From Candidatus Njordarchaeum guaymasense (lineage in GTDB: Archaea > Asgardarchaeota > Njordarchaeia > Njordarchaeales > Njordarchaeaceae), in the NCBI GenBank assembly GCA_030587605.1, contig JAUQYT010000017.1, positions 1 to 46,660 of the forward strand: DNA of 46,660 nt. Reading direction: 5' to 3'. The notes under the pieces were generated by a model. It did no database searches. It saw only the letters and a list, made by a program, of their open reading frames with translations, and was not told where the DNA came from. This document shows positions 8,433-17,558 of the stretch, piece by piece; within the stretch, counting starts at the first letter, position 1; every line of letters starts with the position of its first letter. The translations under genes were made by a program, and so were the position numbers.

Positions 8433-9587
8433 ATGAGATTCTTCGAGCATGAAGCAAAATCCGTTTTCGAGAAACATGGAATACGAGTCCCTAAGAGGGG
8501 CTACACAACAAAGCCCGCAGAAGCTAAGAAGTTAGCCAAGGAGATAGGTTGCCCAGTTGCGTTAAAAGCACAAGTATTAGTGGGGGGGAGAGGCAAAGCG
8601 GGTGGAATCAAGTTCGCTAACACTCCAAATGAAGCGGAAGAAGGAGCGCGGTTAGTGCTCGGTACAAAGATTCAGGGATTGGATGTTAGCGGTGTCTTGG
8701 TAGAAGAGAAGCTCAAGATACAACATGAATTCTACTTCGGGATAACTATAGATCGTTCAAAACGTAGTCCTGTAGTCCTCGCCAGTTCAATGGGTGGAAT
8801 GGACATAGAAGAGGTGGCGAGAGATTCCCCGGAGAAGATCGTTCGAAGATACATTGACCCAGTATTGGGTATGTGTGAATTCGAGGCACGATTAGTTGCG
8901 AAGGAAGTTGGATTTTCTGGCAATGAACTAGTTGACGTCTCGAAGGTCATTTTGAAACTTTGGGAGATAATGCATGAATTTGATGCTGAATTAGTTGAGA
9001 GTAATCCTTTTGTTAGGACATGTGAAGGTGTCTTTATTGCGGCGGATGCTCGATTGAACATAGATGATAACGCCATTTTCCGCCACAAGGACCTTGAGTC
9101 AAGGGTCGCGACTCTTGGTGAGTTGAACAAACGTGAGGCGGAAGCAAGGGAAGCTGGTATGTCTTACGTTGAGCTCGATGGAGAAGTATCAATAATAGGT
9201 AATGGGGCTGGGCTCGTCATGGCAACTCTTGATATGGTCGATCTATTTGGGGGGAAGCCAGCAAACTTCCTCGATGTCGGCGGCGGGGCTAGTTCTGAAA
9301 GAATGATGAAAGCACTCAAAATAGTTGATTCACATCCAAATGCCAAAGCTATTTTAATCAATATACTTGGTGGGATAACCCGTTGCGATGATATGGCTCG
9401 CGGAATGGTCGATGGAAGGAATAGCATTGGAATCAACATACCACTGGTTGTAAGAATGATCGGAACCAATGAAGCTGAAGGGAAAAAGATCCTCAATGAA
9501 GCGGAAATAGAAGTTCTGGATACCATGGAGGACGCAGCAAGGAAAGCGGTAGAAGTGTCCCATTCACAACAAAAGGGAATGAGGTGA
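8433..9587 (+). CDS. sucC: Succinate-CoA ligase (ADP-forming), beta subunit
   Basis: 384 residues with an ATP-grasp domain and a C-terminal CoA-ligase domain. Signatures: EHEAKSVFEKHGI opening, LKAQVLVGGRGKAGGIK (nucleotide lysine and glycine loop), VESNPFV, and NFLDVGGGAS and INILGGITRCD near the C terminus. It makes ATP from succinyl-CoA, or succinyl-CoA in a reductive direction. sucD follows after 9 nt, so the two are one operon. Starts at ATG 8433 with GGAG upstream. Confidence 0.96.
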   Translation: MRFFEHEAKSVFEKHGIRVPKRGYTTKPAEAKKLAKEIGCPVALKAQVLVGGRGKAGGIKFANTPNEAEEGARLVLGTKIQGLDVSGVLVEEKLKIQHEFYFGITIDRSKRSPVVLASSMGGMDIEEVARDSPEKIVRRYIDPVLGMCEFEARLVAKEVGFSGNELVDVSKVILKLWEIMHEFDAELVESNPFVRTCEGVFIAADARLNIDDNAIFRHKDLESRVATLGELNKREAEAREAGMSYVELDGEVSIIGNGAGLVMATLDMVDLFGGKPANFLDVGGGASSERMMKALKIVDSHPNAKAILINILGGITRCDDMARGMVDGRNSIGINIPLVVRMIGTNEAEGKKILNEAEIEVLDTMEDAARKAVEVSHSQQKGMR

Positions 9588-9596
9588 GCGCATCTC

Positions 9597-10460
9597 ATGG
9601 CTATACTTGTCAGCAAGGAAACAAAAGCAATCGTCTGGGGAATAACGGGTCGCCAAGGAGTTTTCCACACAAGATTAATGCTTGACTATGGGACAAAGAT
9701 TGTTGCAGGAGTCACGCCCGGGAAAGGAGGAGAAACTGTTGAAGGAATACATGTCTACGATTCAGCCCATGAAGCTCTGAAAGAACACGACGCTAATGCA
9801 TCTATAATCTTTGTTCCAGCCCCGTTTGCAAAAGATGCTGCTTTAGAGGCCATGGACGCTAAGCTAGACCCAATCGTGGTGATAACTGAAGGGATTCCTG
9901 TTCATGACGAGCTTGTAATAACTAGAATGGCTAAGGAGAAGAGAGCAAGAATAATCGGTCCCAATACACCAGGAGTAATAACTCCAGGCGAATGCAAACT
10001 GGGAATAATGCCCGGGCATGTATTCAGAAGGGGAAACGTGGGGATTGTCAGCAGATCAGGAACTCTAACCTATGAGATTGCTGCAAACTTGACAGACTCA
10101 GGGATCGGGCAGTCGACGTGTTTAGGGATAGGCGGGGATCCTGTGACTGGACTGAACTTCGTCGAAGTGCTGGAAATGTTCAGGGATGATGACGAGACTG
10201 AGAGTGTGGCAATCATTGGGGAAATAGGGGGAGATGCCGAGGAGACAACAGCCAGATTCATATCAAAAACGAAATTCGAGAAGCATGTTGTAGCATTCAT
10301 AGCGGGAAGAACGGCTCCTCCTGGCAAAAGGATGGGGCACGCTGGCGCCATAATCAGCGGAAGCTCTGGAACAGCGGAGGCTAAGATCAAGGCACTAAAG
10401 GAAGCTGGCGTAGACGTTGCTAGTAAGCCATCTGAGGTCGCCAAATTAATCAAAGAATAG
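9597..10460 (+). CDS. sucD: Succinate-CoA ligase, alpha subunit
   Basis: 287 residues with a CoA-binding Rossmann domain (WGITGRQGVFHTRLMLDYGT) and the ligase domain. The phosphohistidine motif is GHAGAIISGSSGTAEAK. Also visible are GPNTPGVITP and GIVSRSGTLTYE. Forms the heteromeric enzyme with SucC. The start ATG 9597 lies 9 nt after the sucC stop. Confidence 0.96.
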   Translation: MAILVSKETKAIVWGITGRQGVFHTRLMLDYGTKIVAGVTPGKGGETVEGIHVYDSAHEALKEHDANASIIFVPAPFAKDAALEAMDAKLDPIVVITEGIPVHDELVITRMAKEKRARIIGPNTPGVITPGECKLGIMPGHVFRRGNVGIVSRSGTLTYEIAANLTDSGIGQSTCLGIGGDPVTGLNFVEVLEMFRDDDETESVAIIGEIGGDAEETTARFISKTKFEKHVVAFIAGRTAPPGKRMGHAGAIISGSSGTAEAKIKALKEAGVDVASKPSEVAKLIKE

Positions 10461-10544
10461 CGAAACTTTTATAATGTGTTATATTCCTCCTTACCCTCTC
10501 TCAAAAGTAGAGTATTGAAAGTTCATCTCGTCGCTAGGTGACCA

Positions 10545-10709
10545 ATGTTGCCAATAGGCGATCCTGAAAAGAGAAGACTTGCAGCACAACACCTGCTATA
10601 TTTCAAGATATGTCGATATTGCGGGTCAAAGAACCCCATATCAGCTAAACGGTGCCGTAATTGCCACCGAGCAGACCTTAGGATCAAGAAACGGGAACTC
10701 TCCAAGTAG
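10545..10709 (+). CDS. rpl40e: Ribosomal protein eL40
   Basis: A 54-residue protein. It reads PIGDPEKRRLAAQ, then CRYCGSKNPISAKRCRNCHRADL and KKRELSK. Two C-x2-C pairs form the zinc site, as in archaeal eL40, which lacks the ubiquitin fusion of eukaryotes. ATG 10545 is only 3 nt from an AGGTGA; the next codon, TTG 10548, would give the family-like start M-P-I-G-D-P-E at better spacing. Either start is possible. Confidence 0.93.
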   Translation: MLPIGDPEKRRLAAQHLLYFKICRYCGSKNPISAKRCRNCHRADLRIKKRELSK

Positions 10710-10742
10710 AATTCCTGTCTCCAGTCTAGGGATATGGTACTC

Positions 10743-12086
10743 TTATGGGGTCAACCTGACTCTATCCCGTGGGAAAAAGACGCATTCCCTGATGTTGTCA
10801 ACCCCAGTTATCACCATCATAAGTCTTGCGAGGCCAACCGCCCAACCACTGTGTGGAGGCATGCCGACCTCAAATGCTTGCAGATGACCCCTAAATTGCC
10901 CAGGGTCTAGCCCCTGTTCTTTCAACCTGTTTATCAACAACTCTTTGTTGTGAACCCTAGTCCCACCACTCGCAAGCTCAAGCCAACCATACTGTAAGTC
11001 GAATGATTCACTTACGGTCGGTTCACTAGACTTCGGCCTGATGTAGAATGGCTTTAACCTAGTTGGCCAGTCTTTAATGAAGAAGAACTCCGAGAATTTC
11101 TGGCCAAGAGCCTTGAGGTGGTGAAGCTCAAAATCTTGGCCCCATTCTATGGCTATGTCGCTCGATTTCAACTCTTCTATCAGTTCCGCGTATGTTAATC
11201 TTCTAAATGGTGTACTTGGTATCTTGATATGTTTTTCAAGTGCCGCTAGTTCTTCGGAGCAGTTCTTAACTATTTCTTTTAGGCACTCGGCGATCAATTC
11301 CTCTAGTATCTTCATTACGTCTTCGTAGTCCATGAATGCTGCTTCGATATCAATTTGAGTTAACTCGTTAAGATGTCTAGTGGTGTTGTGTTCCTCAGCT
11401 CTAAAGACAGGTCCTATTTCAAAAACCCTATCGAATGAGCTTGATAGTTGTTCCTTGTAGAGTTGTGCTGATTGCCTCAGGTAGCATATCTTCTCAAAGT
11501 ACTGAACAGAAAAAAGCTGTGTTCCTCCCTCTGTTGCACTAATTATTAGCTTTGGCGTATCTATTTCAATGAACCCTCTAGAAGACAAGGAGTGACGAAT
11601 TGACTGTAGGGCAACATGCTCGATTTTGAAGATTGCATGAGGCCTAGGACGTCTCACGTCCAAGACTCTTGCATTGAGTCGCGTGTCAATGTCGGCTGGG
11701 ACCACACCTGTCGGATCCAGTGGTAGCGGGTATTCAGCCGAATTAAGGATCTTCAGAGCCGAAGGAAGTATCTCCACGCCACGGGGAGCCCTAGGATTTG
11801 CATTGACGATACCTCTAACCATTATCACAAACTCGTTGCCTAGTTTCTTGACCTTGTCCATCACTTCTTTACTTGTCTTGTCAGCCGATACCGTGATCTG
11901 CAAGTAGCCATCGCTATCACGAAGTTCAATGAACTTAACTTTCCCTATGTCTCTGACCCGATTGATATGACCTGCTACGACTACTTCAGACCCGTGCAAA
12001 GATGAAGTCACTGTTTTTGAGAAGTGCGTCCTTCTAAGATCATTCATTTCATCGAATACCATAAGATCAGCCCACGTTGTTATCAT
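10743..12086 (-). CDS. aspS: Aspartyl-tRNA synthetase, probably non-discriminating
   Basis: Class II synthetase of about 447 residues. It has an N-terminal OB fold (VVVAGHINRVRDIGKVKFIELRD), motif 2 FRAEEHNTTRHLNE and motif 3 GWAVGLARLMM followed by NIRECVFFPRD. In archaea, discriminating AspRS carries Trp in AGW and Lys in the later loop; this protein has His (AGH) and Pro (RAPRGVE), as in forms that also charge tRNA-Asn. That inference rests on my recall of the family and implies an amidotransferase elsewhere. ATG 12086 is used; ATG 12062 is possible. Confidence 0.95.
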   Translation of the reverse strand: MITTWADLMVFDEMNDLRRTHFSKTVTSSLHGSEVVVAGHINRVRDIGKVKFIELRDSDGYLQITVSADKTSKEVMDKVKKLGNEFVIMVRGIVNANPRAPRGVEILPSALKILNSAEYPLPLDPTGVVPADIDTRLNARVLDVRRPRPHAIFKIEHVALQSIRHSLSSRGFIEIDTPKLIISATEGGTQLFSVQYFEKICYLRQSAQLYKEQLSSSFDRVFEIGPVFRAEEHNTTRHLNELTQIDIEAAFMDYEDVMKILEELIAECLKEIVKNCSEELAALEKHIKIPSTPFRRLTYAELIEELKSSDIAIEWGQDFELHHLKALGQKFSEFFFIKDWPTRLKPFYIRPKSSEPTVSESFDLQYGWLELASGGTRVHNKELLINRLKEQGLDPGQFRGHLQAFEVGMPPHSGWAVGLARLMMVITGVDNIRECVFFPRDRVRLTP

Positions 12087-12130
12087 CAATTCATAATACA
12101 GTAATTAATAACTTCTGCAGTGTCTCTGTT

Positions 12131-13477
12131 TCAATAACCTGCTGCCAGTGGATCATCGTTCTTCATGAATTCTCTGAGAACCACCGTAGCATAACTTCCT
12201 CGTGCAAGTGAGAATTCAAACGTTGCCTTGGACTCATTCTTGATAGTTGAAGAAGACGGTGTTACCTTGAAGTATTTAGATATTATGATTGCGGGTCTAA
12301 ATGTGCCGGTTGAGCTGATTTCAGGCATCTTATTCACCCAGAAGCTTCTTGGAATCAGGCCCTCTTGATCCATAACTTCCCTAACTATCTCGTACATCAC
12401 TCCTCTAGGTAAGGTCATATCGAAGCCAGGAACAGGGTATACCACGACTGCTTTGCCACTTCTTACATGTTCATTCAGCATATCGATGTTAATGTCATCG
12501 ACCTTGATCAACTCTTTAGTCATCAACCCATTATCATCCAAGGGTGCAACCAAGTCGCCATCTAGGCATTGGTTAAGGCGTATGTCCTTTTTCAGTCGTC
12601 TACTCATGAATTTGTTGAACAGCCAAGCTTGTGTTGCGTGTACAAACATCTGTAGTAGTCTCCTTGGTAGAGCCTTAAATGCGTTAACGAAATCATCTGG
12701 ATGCGAAGACAACCTACGAAGCATCGCTAATTCATACGTAAGTTGATTTGGAAAGTCATTAAGCGCGGCTTTGAAGTCCATAGTTGCCCAAAGTTCTGCC
12801 CTTGATGCGCTAACTTCATCCCTCTCGTAAGGAGAGTTCTTGGAGAGGAAAACCATAGCTGCATCCTTGAGGTTGCCCTTGAGCATCTCCAAGCCGACGA
12901 GATGCGTTATTGGACGCCTTAATCCAAAGCGCTGGTGACCGAAGAAGTTTGGTATTCCACCGTTCGTTCTTGTTTCCTCAATTGTCTTCTGAAGACGATA
13001 TTCTGTCTCCTTAACGGGCAGAAACACTTTTCTTACTGCTACCTGAAATTGGTTACCCCAGTGGCTTCCAATATTCACAGGATCATGAGAGTAGGATACT
13101 TCCTTGATTCGGATTCTGTTGAGGCTGATCTCCTTCAGCCGTTCAGGTGGAATATTCCAAGCACTTACTTGCTGTAAAGTCAGTGCGTTTCTATCCTTCA
13201 TACCGGCAAACGAGAATCTCTTCTCACTGACTCTGAGTTTCTTAGCAATCTTCCTGACCGCAAGTATGGTGTCCAGTCCTCGCTTCTCAAGCCAGAAAAT
13301 TGAGTACTTTGACGTTTCTGTGGTATTTTCCAAGTCTTGTATGCCGTGTGCTAGCAGAGAGATTTCCTTGACAATGAAGTCTTCATACTTTTGTCTTATG
13401 ACTCCACCAATCCCCTTTGAGGATGTTGCATATACTTCAATGCCTATCTCCTGCTCGGTCTTGGGAGCATCTAGCAT
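12131..13477 (-). CDS. truD: tRNA pseudouridine(13) synthase TruD
   Basis: 448 residues of the TruD family. Signatures: IGGVIRQKYEDFIVKEI opening, FAGMKDRNALTLQQVS with the catalytic Asp, GNQFQVAVRK, and NFFGHQRFG. It makes pseudouridine at tRNA position 13 (and 35 in some archaea). I chose ATG 13477 because GGAGTGATC lies directly upstream and the family start (MLDAPKTEQEIGIEVY) fits. GTG 13504 has no site. It is translated just after pth2. Confidence 0.95.
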   Translation of the reverse strand: MLDAPKTEQEIGIEVYATSSKGIGGVIRQKYEDFIVKEISLLAHGIQDLENTTETSKYSIFWLEKRGLDTILAVRKIAKKLRVSEKRFSFAGMKDRNALTLQQVSAWNIPPERLKEISLNRIRIKEVSYSHDPVNIGSHWGNQFQVAVRKVFLPVKETEYRLQKTIEETRTNGGIPNFFGHQRFGLRRPITHLVGLEMLKGNLKDAAMVFLSKNSPYERDEVSASRAELWATMDFKAALNDFPNQLTYELAMLRRLSSHPDDFVNAFKALPRRLLQMFVHATQAWLFNKFMSRRLKKDIRLNQCLDGDLVAPLDDNGLMTKELIKVDDINIDMLNEHVRSGKAVVVYPVPGFDMTLPRGVMYEIVREVMDQEGLIPRSFWVNKMPEISSTGTFRPAIIISKYFKVTPSSSTIKNESKATFEFSLARGSYATVVLREFMKNDDPLAAGY

Positions 13478-13508
13478 GCCGATCACTCCGAATACAGTTG
13501 GCACACAC

Positions 13509-13874
13509 TTAGAGTAGTGGAAGATCGCGCGTGATCTTGTCTATGTCTTCTTCCGGAGCCGGTCCAATTCCTAATGCTGTGACAGTACCAGGAGGTATCT
13601 CCGTAAGACCCTTGTCTTCTATCAGCGCGTTAGGCAAATCGTCCTTTTCGGCTTGGCGTCTAAGCCTTTCAAGAGACTCGAGGTTTCTAACCTTGGCCAC
13701 AACTTTCTTCTGTCCTTCATTAAGCCAAGACCTAACCCAACTTGGGTGCATCCTTCTGGCATTTTCCAAGGCGCTTACAGAAGCATGGCATGCTTGCACA
13801 GCGAGTTTACCCTTAGACATTTTTATGTCAGTTCTCAAGACGATGACTTGCTTGAACTCGAATTCAACCGCCAA
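13509..13874 (-). CDS. pth2: Peptidyl-tRNA hydrolase, Pth2 type
   Basis: Releases peptides from peptidyl-tRNA dropped by ribosomes. 121 residues, standard for archaeal Pth2. Signatures: FKQVIVLRTDIKMSKGKLAVQACHAS, KKVVAKV, and the C-terminal TEIPPGTVTALGIGPAPEEDID. TTG 13874 has AGGAGG (13884-13889) 9 nt upstream and gives the normal length; the longer frame from 13964 adds an unrelated leader. It heads the pth2-truD pair. Confidence 0.95.
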   Translation of the reverse strand: MAVEFEFKQVIVLRTDIKMSKGKLAVQACHASVSALENARRMHPSWVRSWLNEGQKKVVAKVRNLESLERLRRQAEKDDLPNALIEDKGLTEIPPGTVTALGIGPAPEEDIDKITRDLPLL

Positions 13875-13883
13875 CGGCGATGC

Positions 13884-13889
13884 CCTCCT
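13884..13889 (-). promoter_or_regulatory. Ribosome binding site deciding the pth2 start
   Basis: AGGAGG on the minus strand, 9 nt before TTG 13874. It overrides the in-frame ATG at 13895, which it follows. Confidence 0.65.
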
Positions 13890-14044
13890 GTCCATCTGGT
13901 TCCGCCTGTCCGATAGCGTATAAGAGTAATTAGTACTAATTGAGATACAAGTACGAACTTTCACCGAGCGTTATTTCGTCTATTAAACTGCCTAGTATGG
14001 GATATAGCAATTAGGTATCATAAGTAGGGTACGGTGAGTTTTAA

Positions 14045-15271
14045 GTGAATCGCTCTGACGATCTTGACGCAGTAGTTATTGGTGGAGGACCTGCAGGTGC
14101 GATCGTTGCAAAGGGAATTGCTGAGAAAGGTTTGAAAGTCGGGATTCTGGAAGAACATAAGACAGTAGGCGAGCCACCACATTGCGCAGGCCTAATTAGT
14201 GTCAGAGGATTTCACAGGTTGGGCGTAACACCATCAAAGGATGTGGTGTTGAATAAGGTTAGAGGGGCGAGGATCTTCTCACCGGCAGGAGACAGCCTAA
14301 CTGTTGAGAGACGAGATGAACAAGCTTATGTCATAGATAGGGTGTCACTGGACAGAGAACTTGTTAGCGATGCCACTGGGTGCGGAGCCCAGCTACTGTC
14401 GAACGCCAAGGCAAAATCAATAAGAATAGAAAACACAGGGGCCGTTATTGTAGCTGAGATTAGGGGTGCGAGAAGCGTTAAGACTGAAAAAACCTTTTGG
14501 GGGAAGGTAGTTGTTTCAGCGGAAGGAGCGCAATGTAAGCTGACAAGTCAACTTGGGTTAGACTCGCCTAATCCAAGAATGAAGCTCTACGCAACGCAAT
14601 TTGAGATGAGCAATGTTAAATTGGAAAGGGAAGATCTTGTTGAAATATTCCTAGGAAGAAAATACGCCCTCGGGTTCTTTGCATGGGTCATTCCAACAGG
14701 TAGTGACTCGGCAAGAGTCGGTCTAGCCTCTAAGGTGCCTAAGGCGTATTCGCTGTTGAAGCATTTCGTCTCACATAACAGACTCGTTGCAGATACGCTC
14801 AGTAAGGCAAGAATAAGAAAGATCTATGGAGGAAATGTGCTAACTGGGGGACCAATCCGGAAGACTTTTGCCGATAGATTTCTAGCTGTAGGCGACTGTG
14901 CTGGGCAGACCAAGCCTACCACGGGTGGAGGAGTAATAACAGGAGGTGTTTGCGCAAGAATAGCCAGCAAGGTCGTTGTGGAGAGTCTGTTCTCGAACGA
15001 CTTCAGTCAAGATTTCCTTAAGAAGTACGAGAGAGTGTGGCGAAGGGAACTTGGCCAAGAGTTTGTCTTGATGCTCCAGCTTCGCCGCTTTCTAAATCGT
15101 TTGCCAGATGTATTAATAGATAGGCTAATTCACACAGCAAGCAGAACAGGATTGACAAATCTGATGGAAGAGAAAGGAGACATAGACTTACAATCACAGT
15201 TAATCAAGGCAATAATAAGGGACCCAAGGATAATACTTACTTTCATTCTCTCTTTCTTGGGGATCATATAG
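14045..15271 (+). CDS. Geranylgeranyl reductase family protein
   Basis: 408-residue FAD-dependent reductase of the GGR family, which saturates the isoprenoid chains of archaeal lipids. The dinucleotide motif is VVIGGGPAGAIVAKGIAEKG; then GEPPHCAGLIS, the YVIDRVSLDREL segment, and GDCAGQTKPTTGGGV in the second FAD region. A hydrophobic tail (ILTFILSFLGII) suggests membrane contact. Starts at GTG 14045 behind GGTGAG. Confidence 0.92.
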   Translation: MNRSDDLDAVVIGGGPAGAIVAKGIAEKGLKVGILEEHKTVGEPPHCAGLISVRGFHRLGVTPSKDVVLNKVRGARIFSPAGDSLTVERRDEQAYVIDRVSLDRELVSDATGCGAQLLSNAKAKSIRIENTGAVIVAEIRGARSVKTEKTFWGKVVVSAEGAQCKLTSQLGLDSPNPRMKLYATQFEMSNVKLEREDLVEIFLGRKYALGFFAWVIPTGSDSARVGLASKVPKAYSLLKHFVSHNRLVADTLSKARIRKIYGGNVLTGGPIRKTFADRFLAVGDCAGQTKPTTGGGVITGGVCARIASKVVVESLFSNDFSQDFLKKYERVWRRELGQEFVLMLQLRRFLNRLPDVLIDRLIHTASRTGLTNLMEEKGDIDLQSQLIKAIIRDPRIILTFILSFLGII

Positions 15272-15294
15272 AGAGCATTTTGCTACTATCGATC

Positions 15295-15483
15295 CTAATC
15301 TTTCGGGATTTCGACGATTCTCTTAACAATCAAAGCATCTCCATCGACATCCAGACCATCAAATACGGGAATTGGTTTGCCGGTCACTCCGTCAAATGCT
15401 CCTGCGTCTGCTGTTGTCACTCCTCGCCGCCTCATAGAACGTGTGCCCAGGTAAATCTTATGAGGAAAACGGGTACAAAACAT
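15295..15483 (-). CDS. Small hypothetical protein
   Basis: A 62-residue frame, or 46 residues from the inner ATG at 15435. I do not recognise it. Its composition looks protein-like, with RRRGVTTADAGAF, GKPIPVFDGLDVDGDALIV and KRIVEIP. No ribosome binding site stands out. It faces the geranylgeranyl reductase gene and is divergent from the dehydrogenase. It may be a chance frame. Confidence 0.4.
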   Translation of the reverse strand: MFCTRFPHKIYLGTRSMRRRGVTTADAGAFDGVTGKPIPVFDGLDVDGDALIVKRIVEIPKD

Positions 15484-15500
15484 TGTCTTAGGAAATAAAT

Positions 15501-15506
15501 GGAGGT
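15501..15506 (+). promoter_or_regulatory. Ribosome binding site before a start without ATG/GTG/TTG
   Basis: GGAGGT lies 6 nt before ATC 15513 and 24 nt before GTG 15531, so it can only serve a start near 15513. It supports a non-standard start or a local sequence error for the dehydrogenase gene. Confidence 0.5.
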
Positions 15507-15512
15507 TTCAAT

Positions 15513-16556
15513 ATCACAGACAAAGTCAGAGTGATTCTGTTCGGTATTGGTGCCTTAGGAAGCCGCATAGCCAAATCTGCTTTAGATAAGAAGGGATTAG
15601 AAGTAGTGGGGGCTGTCGACATCGCGAAGGATAAGGTTGGGAAAGACTTAGGTGAGGTTCTTGAATTAAGCAAAACGTTAGGAGTTGCAATAACCGATGA
15701 CATAGACGCTCTATTTTCCAAAGTCAAAGCCGATATCGTCATTCACTCAACTACTTCCTACCTGAGGGATGTATACCGTCAGATAGCTAGATGCCTCAAA
15801 GCCGGGATCAACGTGGTATCCACCTGTGAGGAGCTGTCCTATCCATACTACAAGTATCCAGAACTCGCTCACGAAATTGATGAGCTAGCCAGAGAGAACG
15901 GAGTCACGGTCTTAGGTACGGGTATAAACCCTGGTTACCTGATGGATACGTTGCCAATCACTCTTACCGGACCCTGCCAAGACGTTAAGACAATTAAAGT
16001 AACAAGAATGATGAACTCCTCAAAACGCAGAATCCCGTACCAAAAGAAAATTGGAACTGGACTCCTACCTGAGGAATTCAAGAAAATGATTGAAGAGAAG
16101 AAGATCACTGGACATGTTGGGCTTATCGAGTCCATAGCCATGATAGCTGATGCATTGGGATGGAACCTAGAAGAGATACGGGAACTCCGACCAGCGCCCG
16201 TAATTGCCGAAGGGAAGATCGTCACTCCCTACATAACAGTAAAACCCGGTCAGGTAGCCGGTCTAAAAAGCGTAGCCTATGGCGTCAAAGAAGGAAGAAA
16301 GGTTATAATGCTGGAATTCGTATCACACGCAGGTGTAAAAGAAGAGTACGATGCCATCACTATCGAAGGAGTTCCCAACATTTATCAGAAAATAGAGGGT
16401 GGCGTTCACGGGGACATTGGAACCGTTGCCACAATCATAAACTCAATTCCCAAAGTGATCAACGCTAACCCTGGTCTCGTGACCATGAAGGACCTTCCTC
16501 TACCCTCCGCAATTACTGAGGATATTAGAATCCACATAAGAGGGAGAGAATCCTAA
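15513..16556 (+). CDS. DapB-like NAD(P)-dependent dehydrogenase (2,4-diaminopentanoate dehydrogenase type)
   Basis: About 347 residues. The N-terminal Rossmann domain is VRVILFGIGALGSRIAKSAL followed by VVGAVDIAKDKVGKD. Further on are VVSTCEELSYPYYKYPE and GTGINPGYLMDTLP, as in diaminopentanoate dehydrogenase-like enzymes of amino-acid metabolism. Substrate is not determined. GTG 15531 would delete the first beta strand; the GGAGGT at 15501-15506 points to ATC 15513 instead, so I start there with reservation. Confidence 0.75.
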   Translation: MTDKVRVILFGIGALGSRIAKSALDKKGLEVVGAVDIAKDKVGKDLGEVLELSKTLGVAITDDIDALFSKVKADIVIHSTTSYLRDVYRQIARCLKAGINVVSTCEELSYPYYKYPELAHEIDELARENGVTVLGTGINPGYLMDTLPITLTGPCQDVKTIKVTRMMNSSKRRIPYQKKIGTGLLPEEFKKMIEEKKITGHVGLIESIAMIADALGWNLEEIRELRPAPVIAEGKIVTPYITVKPGQVAGLKSVAYGVKEGRKVIMLEFVSHAGVKEEYDAITIEGVPNIYQKIEGGVHGDIGTVATIINSIPKVINANPGLVTMKDLPLPSAITEDIRIHIRGRES

Positions 16557-16737
16557 ATCCAAGGCTAAGGATTGTTCCAGCGTTCTGTACAATTACCCCC
16601 AATATGTCTGGACTTCGTGCATCAGATCCTAAAGTCACTGAGATCTCTTGGCTTGAGACCTTAGATTTAAATATGGTTGTGCCCTACTTTTCGGAGGACT
16701 TAAGCCCCTAAACATAGAAACCTGGTGATAATCAAAG

Positions 16738-16914
16738 ATGTCTCGAATTCAAATGCCTGCCTGCACAAGCTGTGGTCGTTTCATACAGCCAGGCGATCAA
16801 GCAGTGCACTTCATGTGCCCGAATTGCGGTGAAGTTACGATATGGCGTTGCGGTAAATGCAGGAAATTTGGAAATACTTACCGCTGCGCAAAATGCAATT
16901 TTACTGGGCCTTAA
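16738..16914 (+). CDS. Small zinc-ribbon protein with four CxxC knuckles
   Basis: 58 residues with four C-x2-C pairs: CTSCG, CPNCG, CGKCR and CAKCN, giving two zinc sites. It matches the archaeal DUF1610-type zinc protein that is commonly encoded just before aEF1-beta, as here. ATG 16738 has GGTGAT 9 nt upstream. A translation-related or RNA-binding role is inferred from the context only. Confidence 0.85.
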   Translation: MSRIQMPACTSCGRFIQPGDQAVHFMCPNCGEVTIWRCGKCRKFGNTYRCAKCNFTGP

Positions 16915-17073
16915 TAGCAGCCAATCAGAGATCATTCATTGGATCATATCAAGGTTTTCCGCAAGATGCAATTTGTTTCTGAAGCTTGTTGAAGCACAAA
17001 GAATAAAAGAAATCCAAAAGGCGGTAGGATCCATTCTCTCTACTGACAGGAATCAATGGATTTGGTGTTCAAG

Positions 17074-17340
17074 ATGGCTAAAGTTCTCGCAGTTGTTAAA
17101 ATCATGCCGGAAAGTGTTGATACCAGCTTGGAAGAACTGCAGAATGCTATATCAGACAAGTTGCCCCAAAAGGTTTCCATAAAGAAAGCCGAAATCGAGG
17201 ACATAGGGTTTGGAATAAGAGCTCTAAGGCTTAACTTGGTTTTACCTGATGAAGCGGGCGGAACGGATCTAATAGAAGAAACCATAAGAGGGGTCGAAGG
17301 AGTCAGCGATGTGCAGGTTGAGTTCTGCAGTAGGTTATAG
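17074..17340 (+). CDS. Elongation factor aEF1 subunit beta
   Basis: Nucleotide-exchange factor for aEF1A. 88 residues from ATG 17074 with MAKVLAVVKIMPESVD, IEDIGFGIRALRLNLVLPDE and VEGVSDVQVEFCSR, the short archaeal form that corresponds to the C-terminal exchange domain of the eukaryotic protein. ATG 17056 is in frame six codons earlier. It lies 160 nt after the zinc-ribbon gene. Confidence 0.92.
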   Translation: MAKVLAVVKIMPESVDTSLEELQNAISDKLPQKVSIKKAEIEDIGFGIRALRLNLVLPDEAGGTDLIEETIRGVEGVSDVQVEFCSRL

Positions 17341-17558
17341 AACCCAGTTTCTTTGGGATGCACCCATACAACATATATGTCAACTTCATCTAATATAGTA
17401 AAGATGGGCATCGACCAGTACAAGGTTCTCAATGCCTCTTCTTGGATGCCTTATTTGTGGAAAAACCTTGGTGGATTTTCTTTCTGTTTGGATGTTTGTA
17501 TAGTTTATGAGAGTCTTTCAAAAACAGGTAGACATCTCATTCCCCTAAGTGCGAAGTG

